The translations under genes were made by a program, and so were the position numbers. Below, piece after piece: positions 1-6,555 of a stretch of 10,094 nt of DNA (the stretch's first letter is position 1; every line of letters starts with the position of its first letter). The stretch lies in the NCBI GenBank assembly GCA_000495415.1, contig AWGX01001030.1, positions 1-10,094 on the forward strand, written 5' to 3'. The notes beneath the pieces were generated by a model. That model was given only the letters and a program-made list of their open reading frames with translations, had not been told where the DNA came from and did not search any database. Source of the stretch: Smithella sp. ME-1 (lineage in GTDB: Bacteria > Desulfobacterota > Syntrophia > Syntrophales > Smithellaceae).

Positions 1-22
1 TTCTCCCTTCGGTCGAAATGAC
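1..22. repeat. Truncated end of a REP-like dispersed palindromic repeat
   Basis: The first 22 bases end in CGAAATGAC and read as the reverse complement, with small differences, of the segment beginning GTCATTTCGAGC at 9964. Both have the arrangement TTCTC, a short variable loop, then CGAAATGAC. The unit is cut off by the window start, so its full length cannot be seen. It lies just upstream of the dehydratase operon, with about 45 bases between it and the first start codon. It is probably a dispersed intergenic repeat and not an operator. Confidence 0.55.
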
Positions 23-67
23 ATTATGAGTCTTATTTAGAAGATGTCAATTTAGGGGGAGAGAACA

Positions 68-1105
68 ATGAAGAAGTTCGCGTATTACGATACCGGACAT
101 GAATTTCCGGAAGAAATTGTCATGGCCGCGGGATTTACACCGCATAAGATTCTGGGCGATGTGCACGTTTCCACCGATCCCGCCGACCGCTATGTTCAGA
201 ATTATATCTGTCCTTTTTCACGCTCCTGTCTGACCGACGGAATGGCGCACTCGCAGGAATGGACAGGCATCGCTTTCTGTCACGGTTGCGACACTACCAA
301 CAACCAGTACGATATCTGGAAATACCATGTAAAAACCGATTTTCTCTATTGGATTAACACCCCGGCCAAGAATGATAAAATCTCTCGCAAGTTTCACTCC
401 CACGAACTGCGACGTTTTAAAGAACATCTTGAAAAAAAATACGATGTAAAAATAACTGACGATAAATTGAAAGAGGCCATAAAAAAATCAAACAAGATAA
501 AAAGTCTCATGCGTCAGCTCGCGGCGTTAAGAAGCGTAAAAGATATTACCAATGAGGAATATTTTCTTGCCGCCCGTAAATGCGTGCAAATGGATAGAGA
601 CGAACTGATTAAGGATCTGGAAAATACGCTTGAGGATTGGAAGGGAAGGGCGGCATTTCCGAAAAATATGGTGCCGGTGCTGGTAACCGGTTCGGATATC
701 ACTTATCCGGAAGCGATGCAGATATTCGAGTCTGCCGGATTAAGAGTTGTGCGCGATGATTTATCTCTGGGCGAACGATATTTCGCGAAAACTATTCCTG
801 AAGAAGGCGATCCGATAGAAGCGCTGACAACTTATAATTCCCTCATCCCGCAGCCGCCGACAAAGATTCCTTTTCATGTCCGGCTGGATTATCTGCGACA
901 GTGTCTCAAAGAGACAAAGGTTGCCGGAATTGTTTTGCAGAGACTGATGTTTTGTGAGCCCAACGGTCTGGATTTTCCCTTCCTGGTGCGTGAATTGAAA
1001 AAAGACGGCCACAAATTGATTGTTATTGAGCGTGAATATACACCGACAATCGATCAGCAGTTCGTAAGCCGATTGGAAAGCTTCCGGGAATTAATAACTC
1101 AATAA
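68..1105 (+). CDS. 2-hydroxyacyl-CoA dehydratase / benzoyl-CoA reductase family subunit (smaller subunit)
   Basis: This is a subunit of the oxygen-sensitive 2-hydroxyacyl-CoA dehydratase superfamily (HgdB / BcrB-BcrC / FldBC type). These cytoplasmic Fe-S enzymes dehydrate 2-hydroxyacyl-CoA, or reduce aromatic CoA esters, by a ketyl-radical mechanism. The 345 residues carry three cysteines in the positions expected for cluster ligands: C48 in ICPFSRSC, C74 in CHGCDTTNNQYD, and C296 in MFCEPNGLDFPFL, which is followed by the family's 'GHKLIVIEREY' strand. Extra cysteines lie at 54 and 71. The length is near the low end for the family. The start has a strong purine-rich Shine-Dalgarno (AGGGGGAGA) about 6 bases upstream. 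The next gene, only 16 bases downstream, is the partner subunit, so the two are probably co-translated as a heterodimer. The substrate cannot be read from the sequence. No HgdC/BadF-type ATPase activator is present in the window; it may lie upstream or elsewhere. Confidence 0.9.
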   Translation: MKKFAYYDTGHEFPEEIVMAAGFTPHKILGDVHVSTDPADRYVQNYICPFSRSCLTDGMAHSQEWTGIAFCHGCDTTNNQYDIWKYHVKTDFLYWINTPAKNDKISRKFHSHELRRFKEHLEKKYDVKITDDKLKEAIKKSNKIKSLMRQLAALRSVKDITNEEYFLAARKCVQMDRDELIKDLENTLEDWKGRAAFPKNMVPVLVTGSDITYPEAMQIFESAGLRVVRDDLSLGERYFAKTIPEEGDPIEALTTYNSLIPQPPTKIPFHVRLDYLRQCLKETKVAGIVLQRLMFCEPNGLDFPFLVRELKKDGHKLIVIEREYTPTIDQQFVSRLESFRELITQ

Positions 1106-1121
1106 GGTCAGGAGGACTGTT

Positions 1122-2435
1122 ATGATAAGAATGGCCCGTTTCATCGCGAAAAACCCGCAGGTATTTAAACAGGGAATCAAGGGTTATCTCAATCAGCCCC
1201 TGACTCCGCGCATGTTGCAAATCCTGATGCAGTACATCAATCGTTCGAAGATATATAAATTAATGCCTTGGAATTTTAGAAAGTTTGGAGTTTTTACGGC
1301 CGGTTTCCCCGCTGAATTACCGGCATCCATGGGATTTTTTCCCGGCTTTCCGGAAGCCTATGCCGCGCTTACCGCGACAGCCGGATGCGCCGTGCCGCCG
1401 ATAGAATGTGCCGATAGTCTGGGTTATGGACGCGATATTTGCACTTATATGAAAACCAGTATCGGCGCGTCTTGTATGTGTTGGCCGCAGGACTTCGGCG
1501 GATATCCTCCGGGAGATGCTTATTTTTCGGCAAATTTTGTCTGTGATACACACCTTAAATGGTTGGAAAATGAAGCCCGAACTCACGGCAAACCCTATTT
1601 CGCGCTTGATTATCCCAGTGTGGTGGCCGGTGAAAATGAGTCCCGCGTTGAGGAATATGTTGATTATGTGGAAGAGCAGTTGTGGGATATGATTAGATTT
1701 CTGGAAGACATTACCAGCCGGAAATTCGACGAGGATAAATACCTGGAGATTGTCAATAATTCATATGAGATTTGCCGGCTTTTCCGGCAGTTGAATGACT
1801 ATCGCCGAAGATTTCCCGCCAACAAGTATTTTGAATGGGTGCGGATTTTTATGCTTCCCATGGTGACGCAGTGGAATCAGAAGGATGCCATCCGGTTTTA
1901 TTCCGCTGAATTGAAAAGAGCTCAAAAACGCTATGGCGATAAGATGGAGATTAAACCTGGCCGCGAAAAATACCGTGTCTTATGGGAAGGAATTACACTC
2001 TGGTATAACGTTGATTTGTACCAGAAGGTTTTGGCGGAAAAAGGTGCCTGCGTGGTCTTTGAGCCTTATACGATTTCCTTCGCCGGTCGCGGAAAACCGC
2101 AAAGGACCGTGAAGGAAACTTTGCGGCAGGTTGCCCGGGACACTTTAATTATCCCTTACACTCTTAACCTCGATAGAAGAATCGAATACTTTAATAAGAT
2201 GATCGTTGATTACGATCTGGACGGCATCATCATGCACGAAAATCACAGCTGCCGTCCCAGCAGTACGGGTTTGCTCGATCTGCGTGACGCGCTGCAGAAG
2301 CGCTGGGGCATTCCTGTTTTGATGATGAATACCGACCACTGCGACCCGCGGGTTTACGCTGAAGGCCCGATGAATACACGCATCGATGGATTCGTGGAGT
2401 TGATGGAGGAATACACGAAGAGAAAGAAAGCATAG
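1122..2435 (+). CDS. 2-hydroxyacyl-CoA dehydratase / benzoyl-CoA reductase family subunit (larger subunit)
   Basis: This is the second subunit of the same enzyme, 437 residues and also of the HGD-D fold. Visible family signatures are the segment around residues 92-110 (PPIECADSLGYGRDICTYM, C96 and C107), C141 in NFVCDTHLKWLE, and C377 in HENHSCRPSS. The last is followed by the typical 'GIPVLMMNTDHCDPR' strand near the C-terminus. Residues 118-131 (SCMCWPQDFGGYPP) add two further cysteines. An AGGAGG sequence 6 bases before the ATG at 1122 supports this start; the in-frame Met at residue 4 is less well placed. The first subunit ends 16 bases upstream and the SDR gene begins 27 bases downstream, so this is the middle gene of a three-gene operon. 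Both subunits appear to keep three cluster-type cysteines, which suggests that each can bind a [4Fe-4S] cluster. Whether the enzyme is a true dehydratase or a ring-reductase relative is unresolved. Confidence 0.9.
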   Translation: MIRMARFIAKNPQVFKQGIKGYLNQPLTPRMLQILMQYINRSKIYKLMPWNFRKFGVFTAGFPAELPASMGFFPGFPEAYAALTATAGCAVPPIECADSLGYGRDICTYMKTSIGASCMCWPQDFGGYPPGDAYFSANFVCDTHLKWLENEARTHGKPYFALDYPSVVAGENESRVEEYVDYVEEQLWDMIRFLEDITSRKFDEDKYLEIVNNSYEICRLFRQLNDYRRRFPANKYFEWVRIFMLPMVTQWNQKDAIRFYSAELKRAQKRYGDKMEIKPGREKYRVLWEGITLWYNVDLYQKVLAEKGACVVFEPYTISFAGRGKPQRTVKETLRQVARDTLIIPYTLNLDRRIEYFNKMIVDYDLDGIIMHENHSCRPSSTGLLDLRDALQKRWGIPVLMMNTDHCDPRVYAEGPMNTRIDGFVELMEEYTKRKKA

Positions 2436-2462
2436 AGTAATCATCAACAAAGGGGGACTATA

Positions 2463-3311
2463 ATGCCGGGAATAAAAGATTTTAAAAATAAGGTTCTTGT
2501 TATTACCGGTGCTGCTTCGGGAATAGGAAAAGCCACGGCGAAAGCTTTTGCGCTCGAGGGTGCCGATGTCGTCATTGCCGATAATAACGCGCAAAGGCTG
2601 GAAGAAACAGCTAAAGAAATTCAGGCAACAGGCGCGCGGGTTCTGGCGAAGCAGCTTGATGTATCCGAAAGAAAGCAGGTTGACTCATTCGCCGGCACCG
2701 TTATGACCGAGCGGGGGCACGTGGATATCCTGATTAACAACGCCGGAGTGGGAGTCGGTGGACCTTTGCTTGATACCAGTATAGAAGATTACGAATGGAT
2801 ATTCTCTGTCAACTACTGGGGGGTACTCTATGGTCTCAAAGCATTTTTACCGCATATGGTTTCCAGAAAATACGGGCACGTAGTGAATATAGCCAGCGGC
2901 GCCGGTCTTTGTTCGATACCGGCAATGAGCGCCTATTGTTCGACCAAGTTTGCCGTTGTGGGTTTGAGCGAAACACTCAGGTCGGAAATGCGCCGGTTCG
3001 GAATCGGCGTGAGTACTATCTGTCCGGGAATAATCAATACAAATATAGTCGCGCAAAGTCGGATGCATCTTCAGGATAATATCAAAGCGAGTCATAAAAC
3101 ACTTGTCAATTTCTACAGCAGATTCGGCTGGCCGCCGGAGCGCGTGGCCAAAGCAATCTTGAGCGCGGTTCGCCGTAATCGTTCGATTGTTCCGGTAGGG
3201 CCCGAAGCCTGGGCGCAGTGGTTTACCAAACGTATTTCGCAGAAATTCTTTGACGCTATGAACGAAGCTTCGGGAAGATATTTTATGACGGCAAAAAAGG
3301 GTGAAGGGTGA
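2463..3311 (+). CDS. Short-chain dehydrogenase/reductase (SDR), NAD(P)-dependent
   Basis: A classical SDR oxidoreductase of 282 residues acting in the cytoplasm on an alcohol/ketone couple. The cofactor motif TGAASGIG spans residues 15-22. D40, at the end of the second strand (VVIADNN), favours NAD over NADP. The LDV turn is at 65-67 and NNAG at 92-95. The catalytic Ser is S145 (VNIAS), followed by Y158 and K162 in SAYCSTK, then PG at 188-189. All catalytic residues are intact. The C-terminal tail (about residues 230-282) is longer than in minimal 250-residue SDRs. The start is supported by AGGGGGA 5 bases upstream. Its place directly behind the two dehydratase-type subunits suggests that it interconverts a hydroxyacyl-CoA and ketoacyl-CoA in the same pathway. 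That role is inferred from context, because SDR substrate specificity cannot be read from sequence. Confidence 0.92.
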   Translation: MPGIKDFKNKVLVITGAASGIGKATAKAFALEGADVVIADNNAQRLEETAKEIQATGARVLAKQLDVSERKQVDSFAGTVMTERGHVDILINNAGVGVGGPLLDTSIEDYEWIFSVNYWGVLYGLKAFLPHMVSRKYGHVVNIASGAGLCSIPAMSAYCSTKFAVVGLSETLRSEMRRFGIGVSTICPGIINTNIVAQSRMHLQDNIKASHKTLVNFYSRFGWPPERVAKAILSAVRRNRSIVPVGPEAWAQWFTKRISQKFFDAMNEASGRYFMTAKKGEG

Positions 3312-3322
3312 AGAAAAAAAAA

Positions 3323-3340
3323 GTTCAATGTTCAACGTTC
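3323..3340. repeat. Heptamer tandem repeat (2.5 copies)
   Basis: GTTCAAT, GTTCAAC and GTTC follow each other directly in the AT-rich spacer after the SDR stop codon. It is short and could be chance or a slippage product. It does not form a hairpin, so it does not look like a terminator. Confidence 0.4.
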
Positions 3341-3393
3341 TAGCGACTATGTTAAAAAAATGAATTAAAAGTCATTAAAGTTTAAGTCTCATT

Positions 3394-3468
3394 AGGAGGA
3401 TATGCACTATGAAAAACTATAAGTATTTCTCCACGCGGCGTGAGAATTCAACTTTTAAATCGTACTGA
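3394..3468 (+). pseudogene. Vestigial start of a fourth operon gene (RBS plus about 10 codons)
   Basis: A perfect AGGAGGA (3394-3400) sits 8 bases before an ATG at 3409, the best ribosome-binding site in the window. It opens a reading frame of only 19 codons (MKNYKYFSTRRENSTFKSY) that stops at 3468. The first ten or so codons lie outside the sequence that looks like AraC family, while the later ones overlap, in antisense, the coding part of the truncated AraC-type gene. The simplest reading is the 5' end of a gene that once followed the SDR and lost the rest of its body in a deletion. The spacer from the SDR stop is about 97 bases with no obvious terminator. The lost gene cannot be identified from so few codons. 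A genuine 19-residue peptide is possible but less likely. Confidence 0.5.
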
Positions 3469-3833
3469 AAATAGGAAGATGCCAGATCAATATATGTGAG
3501 CATTAGCTTGAGGGCATCGAACGCTGTTTCACAACACATCGCCGCCATACCCAGTTTGCCTTTAGAAATCAGATGATGATGCGACCCCAAATCCAGACCG
3601 CTTAAAGGGGACGGGGCAAGCTGCGCCAACTTGCGGCCAATCATAATTTCCTGCTCCGCGGTAATGATGCGGAGCGGATCATCCAGTTCGCTCATTTTTA
3701 TGCCGCTTCCGATGAGAATTTTCTGGGGATCAATTCCATATTCACCGGCCGCGCGTACAAACACCGCCACGTTATTGATTGGACGAAACACGCCTAAAGT
3801 GCCTTTCGATTTTATATGAAATTTTTCGCTCAT
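3417..3833 (-). pseudogene. Truncated AraC-family regulator: N-terminal ligand-binding domain only
   Basis: The 138-residue product matches the N-terminal part of AraC-family regulators of the 'Arabinose_bd' type (OruR/VirF-like). The features are an initial short segment, then VFVRAAGEYGIDPQKIL (residues 24-40), a helix ending in DPLRIITAEQEIMIGRKLA, then PSPLSGLDLGSHHHLISKGKLGMAAMCCETAFDALKLMLTY and ASSYFQYDLKVE. Full-length members run to roughly 330-350 residues with two C-terminal helix-turn-helix motifs. These are absent here, because the frame ends at a stop formed where it meets the vestigial gene start at 3409. The start at 3833 is chosen because the domain begins there. The same frame stays open upstream to 4022, but that extension has no family character. 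Without the DNA-binding half the protein cannot act as an ordinary activator. It is divergent from the PagL-like gene, which it may once have regulated. Confidence 0.75.
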
Positions 3834-3934
3834 GAAGTTTCTTTTACATTGTTTTCGCAATTTATGGAATATGCTAATGTCTAAAATTGAATGTTCATGA
3901 TATATTAAAAACGTTCTGTCTGAGACTTGCACAC

Positions 3935-3963
3935 TTGCTCCCTTAAGGCAATATTGATAAAAT
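3935..3963 (+). promoter_or_regulatory. Possible sigma70-type promoter for the PagL-like gene
   Basis: TTGCTC (3935-3940) and TAAAAT (3958-3963) are separated by 17 bases, ending 36 bases before the ATG at 4000. The -10 element is one mismatch from consensus, while the -35 is a weak three-of-six match. It lies in the 166-base divergent spacer between the regulator remnant and the outer-membrane gene. No clear AraC-type direct repeats were recognised there. Confidence 0.3.
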
Positions 3964-3999
3964 AGAAAAAAATAATCCACATTCCCGAGTTTCAGATTT

Positions 4000-4671
4000 A
4001 TGAAAACTGTACGATCCTTCATTTGTTGTTTTCTAACTTCTAAATTCCACCCTTGGGGAGTTACTTTCCTGGGCTTGTTTTTATGCGGTTTTGCCGAGTC
4101 ATTGCCCTGTGAGAAACAAACATCAATTTATCCTGTATATAAAGATGAATCTTCCATGAATGCAGAAAACAACAAGCAGGCACCGGTCAAAACAAGTTTG
4201 CATAGCCTCAGTTTAAGGGCACGCTTCTCCAGTTTTGACGTTATCGGAGACGTAGCCGAAGAAGAATTCTGGGAATACGATTTGGCGGCATACTTCAGAT
4301 CGCCCTGGAAGTTTTATACATCATCAGGCTGGGGAGCAGATGTAAGGCTGATGTCCAGTATTGGCGTTCTATATGGAGACAGCAATACCGCGTTGGTTAT
4401 TTCACTCATCCCCCTGCTGGCATTCGGCAGTCAGGATGGAAAATTTACATTAGATATGGGAGCGGGCGGCGCTCTTTTAAGCAGGCATAAATTTGGAACA
4501 CAGGATTATGGAGGATATTTCCAGTTTGCCCTTACTGCCGGTGTCAGTATTCCGCTTTTCTGGCAGTTAGGTGCCGGATACCGCTACCTGCACTATTCCG
4601 ATGCCGCAATTTACGGACCCCACAATACAGGAGCGGATTTCCACATGCTGGAACTCATCTATAGATTTTGA
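4000..4671 (+). CDS. Putative PagL-like outer-membrane acyloxyacyl hydrolase (lipid A 3-O-deacylase family)
   Basis: This is a 223-residue predicted outer-membrane beta-barrel. The N-terminus has a basic start and a hydrophobic stretch (about residues 19-33) consistent with export, followed by alternating amphipathic strands. The chain ends in YRF, the C-terminal aromatic signature used by the Bam machinery. Near the C-terminus, GYRYLHYSDAAIYGPHNTG (residues 193-211) resembles the PagL/acyloxyacyl hydrolase block (HxSNAG...NxG). It holds the His and Ser expected for catalysis (H198, S200). The usual Asn after the Ser is Asp here, and the Glu of the PagL triad is not obvious; D213 is the nearest acidic residue. 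PagL enzymes remove the 3-O acyl chain of lipid A in the outer membrane. That activity is inferred, and a non-catalytic barrel is possible. The Shine-Dalgarno is weak. The 70 N-terminal residues before the barrel are longer than usual. Confidence 0.68.
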   Translation: MKTVRSFICCFLTSKFHPWGVTFLGLFLCGFAESLPCEKQTSIYPVYKDESSMNAENNKQAPVKTSLHSLSLRARFSSFDVIGDVAEEEFWEYDLAAYFRSPWKFYTSSGWGADVRLMSSIGVLYGDSNTALVISLIPLLAFGSQDGKFTLDMGAGGALLSRHKFGTQDYGGYFQFALTAGVSIPLFWQLGAGYRYLHYSDAAIYGPHNTGADFHMLELIYRF

Positions 4672-4725
4672 TGAAAGAACTACTTGAAATTCTAAAAGTG
4701 CTTCTTGCGTCGAGCTTGCGTTCAT

Positions 4726-4754
4726 TTGACATACAATAATTTTCGTTATATCTT
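4726..4754 (+). promoter_or_regulatory. Candidate sigma70 promoter for the winged-helix / Fe-S gene
   Basis: A perfect TTGACA (4726-4731) is followed after 17 bases by TATCTT (4749-4754, four of six consensus positions). The pair sits about 50 bases upstream of the ATG at 4803, inside the 131-base spacer after the PagL-like gene. The rest of that spacer holds nothing else recognisable, and no strong terminator hairpin was seen in it. Confidence 0.5.
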
Positions 4755-4802
4755 CTTACAAAATGGCGTCGCCAAATACCTTTAAACAATAAGTGATTTA
4801 AT

Positions 4803-5105
4803 ATGCCGGACAACGCATACACATCATTAAGACAATTTCTTGATCAGTTTCCGCTCGGGTTTCCCGCAACTGACTCAGGCGTTGAAATAAAAATTCTCAA
4901 GAAGCTCTTCACGAAAGAGGAGGCCCGAATAGCAGTGCACCTTACGCCTTTTCCTGAAAACGCCAGGGACATTTCAAAACGCGCCGGCATGGCAATTGAA
5001 TATCTTGAAAAAATGCTCGAACAAATGTCGCTGAAGGGCCTGGTATTCCGTTCAAAGAGGCAGGATGATATACTATACAGCACCATTCATGGTTGGCATA
5101 TATGA
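4803..5105 (+). CDS. Winged-helix-like N-terminal part of a split Fe-S protein
   Basis: The 100-residue product appears to be the N-terminal region of the protein continued at 5065. Residues 35-90 (FTKEEARIAVHL ... ARDISKRAGMAIEYLEKMLEQMSLKGLVFR) have the helix pattern of a winged-helix domain with a recognition-type helix. Such a domain precedes the ferredoxin modules in a family of anaerobe 4Fe-4S proteins. After KRQDD the frame reads an unconvincing tail (ILYSTIHGWHI) and stops. The +1 frame at the same place reads YYTAPFMVGIYEYSV, the expected continuation. The start codon has only a poor ribosome-binding site. It could be a pseudogene half, a sequencing error, or a real short protein translationally coupled to the next frame. 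Confidence 0.6.
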   Translation: MPDNAYTSLRQFLDQFPLGFPATDSGVEIKILKKLFTKEEARIAVHLTPFPENARDISKRAGMAIEYLEKMLEQMSLKGLVFRSKRQDDILYSTIHGWHI

Positions 5106-5865
5106 GTATTCTGTCGGCAGGATGGATAAAGAATTGGCCGCGCTTTATAAAGAATATTATGAGACTGCCTACCAAAAAGAGATGGGCGAAAGCAACATTC
5201 CCGGTTTTAAAGCGGTGCCCGTCGGGGAAAACATATCTTCTGATATATCAGCCTTACCATATAAACTCATAGAAGATGAGATAGGTGACGCCACCTGCAT
5301 CGCTGTTACACCCTGCATATGTCGCAAGGAAGCGCGCTTAAACGGCGAAGGGTGCAACCATGAACTTGAAACATGCCTTAGTTTCGGTGTCGCGGCTGAA
5401 TATTATATCGAAAATGGTATCGGCAGAAAAATTGACGCAGATGAGGCGGTGGATATTCTTAAGAAGGCAGATGAAGCCGGACTGGTACACGCCTGCACCA
5501 ACGTCAAACATCTTGCCAACATATGCAACTGCTGCCCCTGCTGCTGTGCCTCAATGAAGGGAATAACCGGTAAAGGGCTGTTACGTGAAAAATTTTTTAA
5601 TCCTTTGTATGAACCGGTAATAGGTACTGAATCATGTACTGCTTGTTCAGCCTGCATGGACAAATGTCCGGTGAAAGCCATTGAGATTGAAGAAACTCCC
5701 TCCGTTAATCGTGACAAGTGCCTTGGGTGCGGATTGTGCGCAACCGCGTGTCTGCTAGGATTAATTTCTATGATACCCAGAAAAGACCGGCAGGAACCTT
5801 ATAATAGAATGATTGAATTGGGACTTGCGATCTTAACGAAAAAGCAGGAAAACGCAGCTAAATAG
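5065..5865 (+). CDS. Cysteine-rich 4Fe-4S dicluster (ferredoxin-type) protein
   Basis: A 266-residue cytoplasmic iron-sulfur protein, probably an electron carrier or redox sensor. The C-terminus holds two [4Fe-4S] ferredoxin motifs: CTACSACMDKCP (C191, C194, C197, C201) and CLGCGLCATAC (C219, C222, C225, C229). Upstream is a distinct cysteine-rich module with C78, C84, C86, C97, C104, C144 and the dense block CNCCPCCC (154-161), which could bind further metal. The N-terminus, MIYYTAPFMVGIYEYSVGRMDKELA, is the middle of the usual family chain and not a natural start, so the gene is probably continuous with 4803-5105 through a frameshift. AGAGG at 5056-5060, four bases before the ATG, could nevertheless let this part be translated alone. 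All cluster cysteines are intact, so selection seems to have been maintained until recently. The partner enzyme is unknown. Confidence 0.85.
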   Translation: MIYYTAPFMVGIYEYSVGRMDKELAALYKEYYETAYQKEMGESNIPGFKAVPVGENISSDISALPYKLIEDEIGDATCIAVTPCICRKEARLNGEGCNHELETCLSFGVAAEYYIENGIGRKIDADEAVDILKKADEAGLVHACTNVKHLANICNCCPCCCASMKGITGKGLLREKFFNPLYEPVIGTESCTACSACMDKCPVKAIEIEETPSVNRDKCLGCGLCATACLLGLISMIPRKDRQEPYNRMIELGLAILTKKQENAAK

Positions 5866-5889
5866 TGAAATAAAATATTTTCGCTTTTT
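5865..5889 (+). terminator. Weak hairpin with T-run between convergent genes
   Basis: GTGAAA (5865-5870) can pair with TTTCGC (5879-5884), including one G-U pair, directly followed by five T residues. The stem is only six base pairs and AT-rich. Its position at the 3' end of the Fe-S gene and before the convergent HD gene makes it a plausible but weak terminator. Confidence 0.3.
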
Positions 5890-5919
5890 CAGAACGAAAC
5901 ATTATCTCCTATTTCCATC

Positions 5920-6471
5920 TCACAGTCCCAGGTCGTCCGCCACACTCTTCATCGCGTCCAGACCGAGCTCGATAAATTCATCCAGTGTCAGACTTATTTC
6001 ACTGCACAGGGCTATCTGTTCACGATTCACGCCTGCAGCAAAACGTTCTTCCTTAAAACGCTTGCGGATTGACTTGGCTTCCACGCCGGCCAACTTTTTA
6101 TCGGGACGTATCAAGGCACCGGCAGTGATAAGTCCGGTTAAGGGATCGGTACAAAAGAGAGCTTTATCCATTAACGACACGAGGGGTTCACCATGTTTAT
6201 CATTGTGAACAAGAATCGCATGGCAGACCTCATCACTGGCACCCAAATCTTTAGCCATCTGTGCGCCGGGTTTGCTGTGAATGGACATATCGCCATTGGT
6301 CATCTCAATATCTATATCATGCAACAAACCGGCCAGTCCCCACTCATTTTCATTCTCTTTGAACCGTCGTGCAAGCGCGCGCATGATGGCCTCCGCAGCG
6401 AGCATATGTTTGACAAGATTTTGATTCTTAACATTATAACTGACAGCTTTCAGTGCTAATTCCCTATTCAT
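5920..6471 (-). CDS. HD-domain (HDIG-type) metal-dependent phosphohydrolase
   Basis: A 183-residue single-domain HD protein, probably a cytoplasmic metal-dependent phosphohydrolase. The metal-binding pattern is complete: H22 (KHMLAAEAI), the H51-D52 doublet in GLLHDIDIE, H65 in SIHSKPGA, H84 and H89 in CHAILVHND, and D109 in ALFCTDPLTG. The arrangement matches small stand-alone 'HDIG domain-containing' proteins, whose natural substrates are mostly unknown. The start has AGGGGAA about 6 bases upstream. It converges on the Fe-S gene and is separated by about 190 bases from the TPR gene upstream on the same strand. That gap contains a strong hairpin, so it is probably transcribed independently. 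No partner domain such as GGDEF, RelA or a kinase is fused. Confidence 0.88.
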   Translation of the reverse strand: MNRELALKAVSYNVKNQNLVKHMLAAEAIMRALARRFKENENEWGLAGLLHDIDIEMTNGDMSIHSKPGAQMAKDLGASDEVCHAILVHNDKHGEPLVSLMDKALFCTDPLTGLITAGALIRPDKKLAGVEAKSIRKRFKEERFAAGVNREQIALCSEISLTLDEFIELGLDAMKSVADDLGL

Positions 6472-6555
6472 TTATTGTTCCCCTTTAATGACCGACGTCT
6501 ACCGGAATTTTTCCATAGATACTTACATTTCGTGGTGTATTTATTCAATAGAAAT

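Noticed and set aside
2145..2594. 149-residue open frame on the - strand
   Set aside because: It is antisense to the end of the large dehydratase subunit and the SDR start. Both + strand genes have intact motifs and good ribosome-binding sites.
3834..4022. N-terminal extension of the AraC-type frame (start at 4022)
   Set aside because: The extra 63 residues have no family character, are phenylalanine/cysteine rich from AT-rich spacer DNA, and overlap the start of the divergent PagL-like gene. The domain begins at 3833.
5060..5080. Programmed +1 ribosomal frameshift
   Set aside because: There is no recognisable slippery site with a stop codon at the shift point. The zero frame continues about ten codons past the region, unlike the prfB-type mechanism. 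An indel or independent initiation is simpler.
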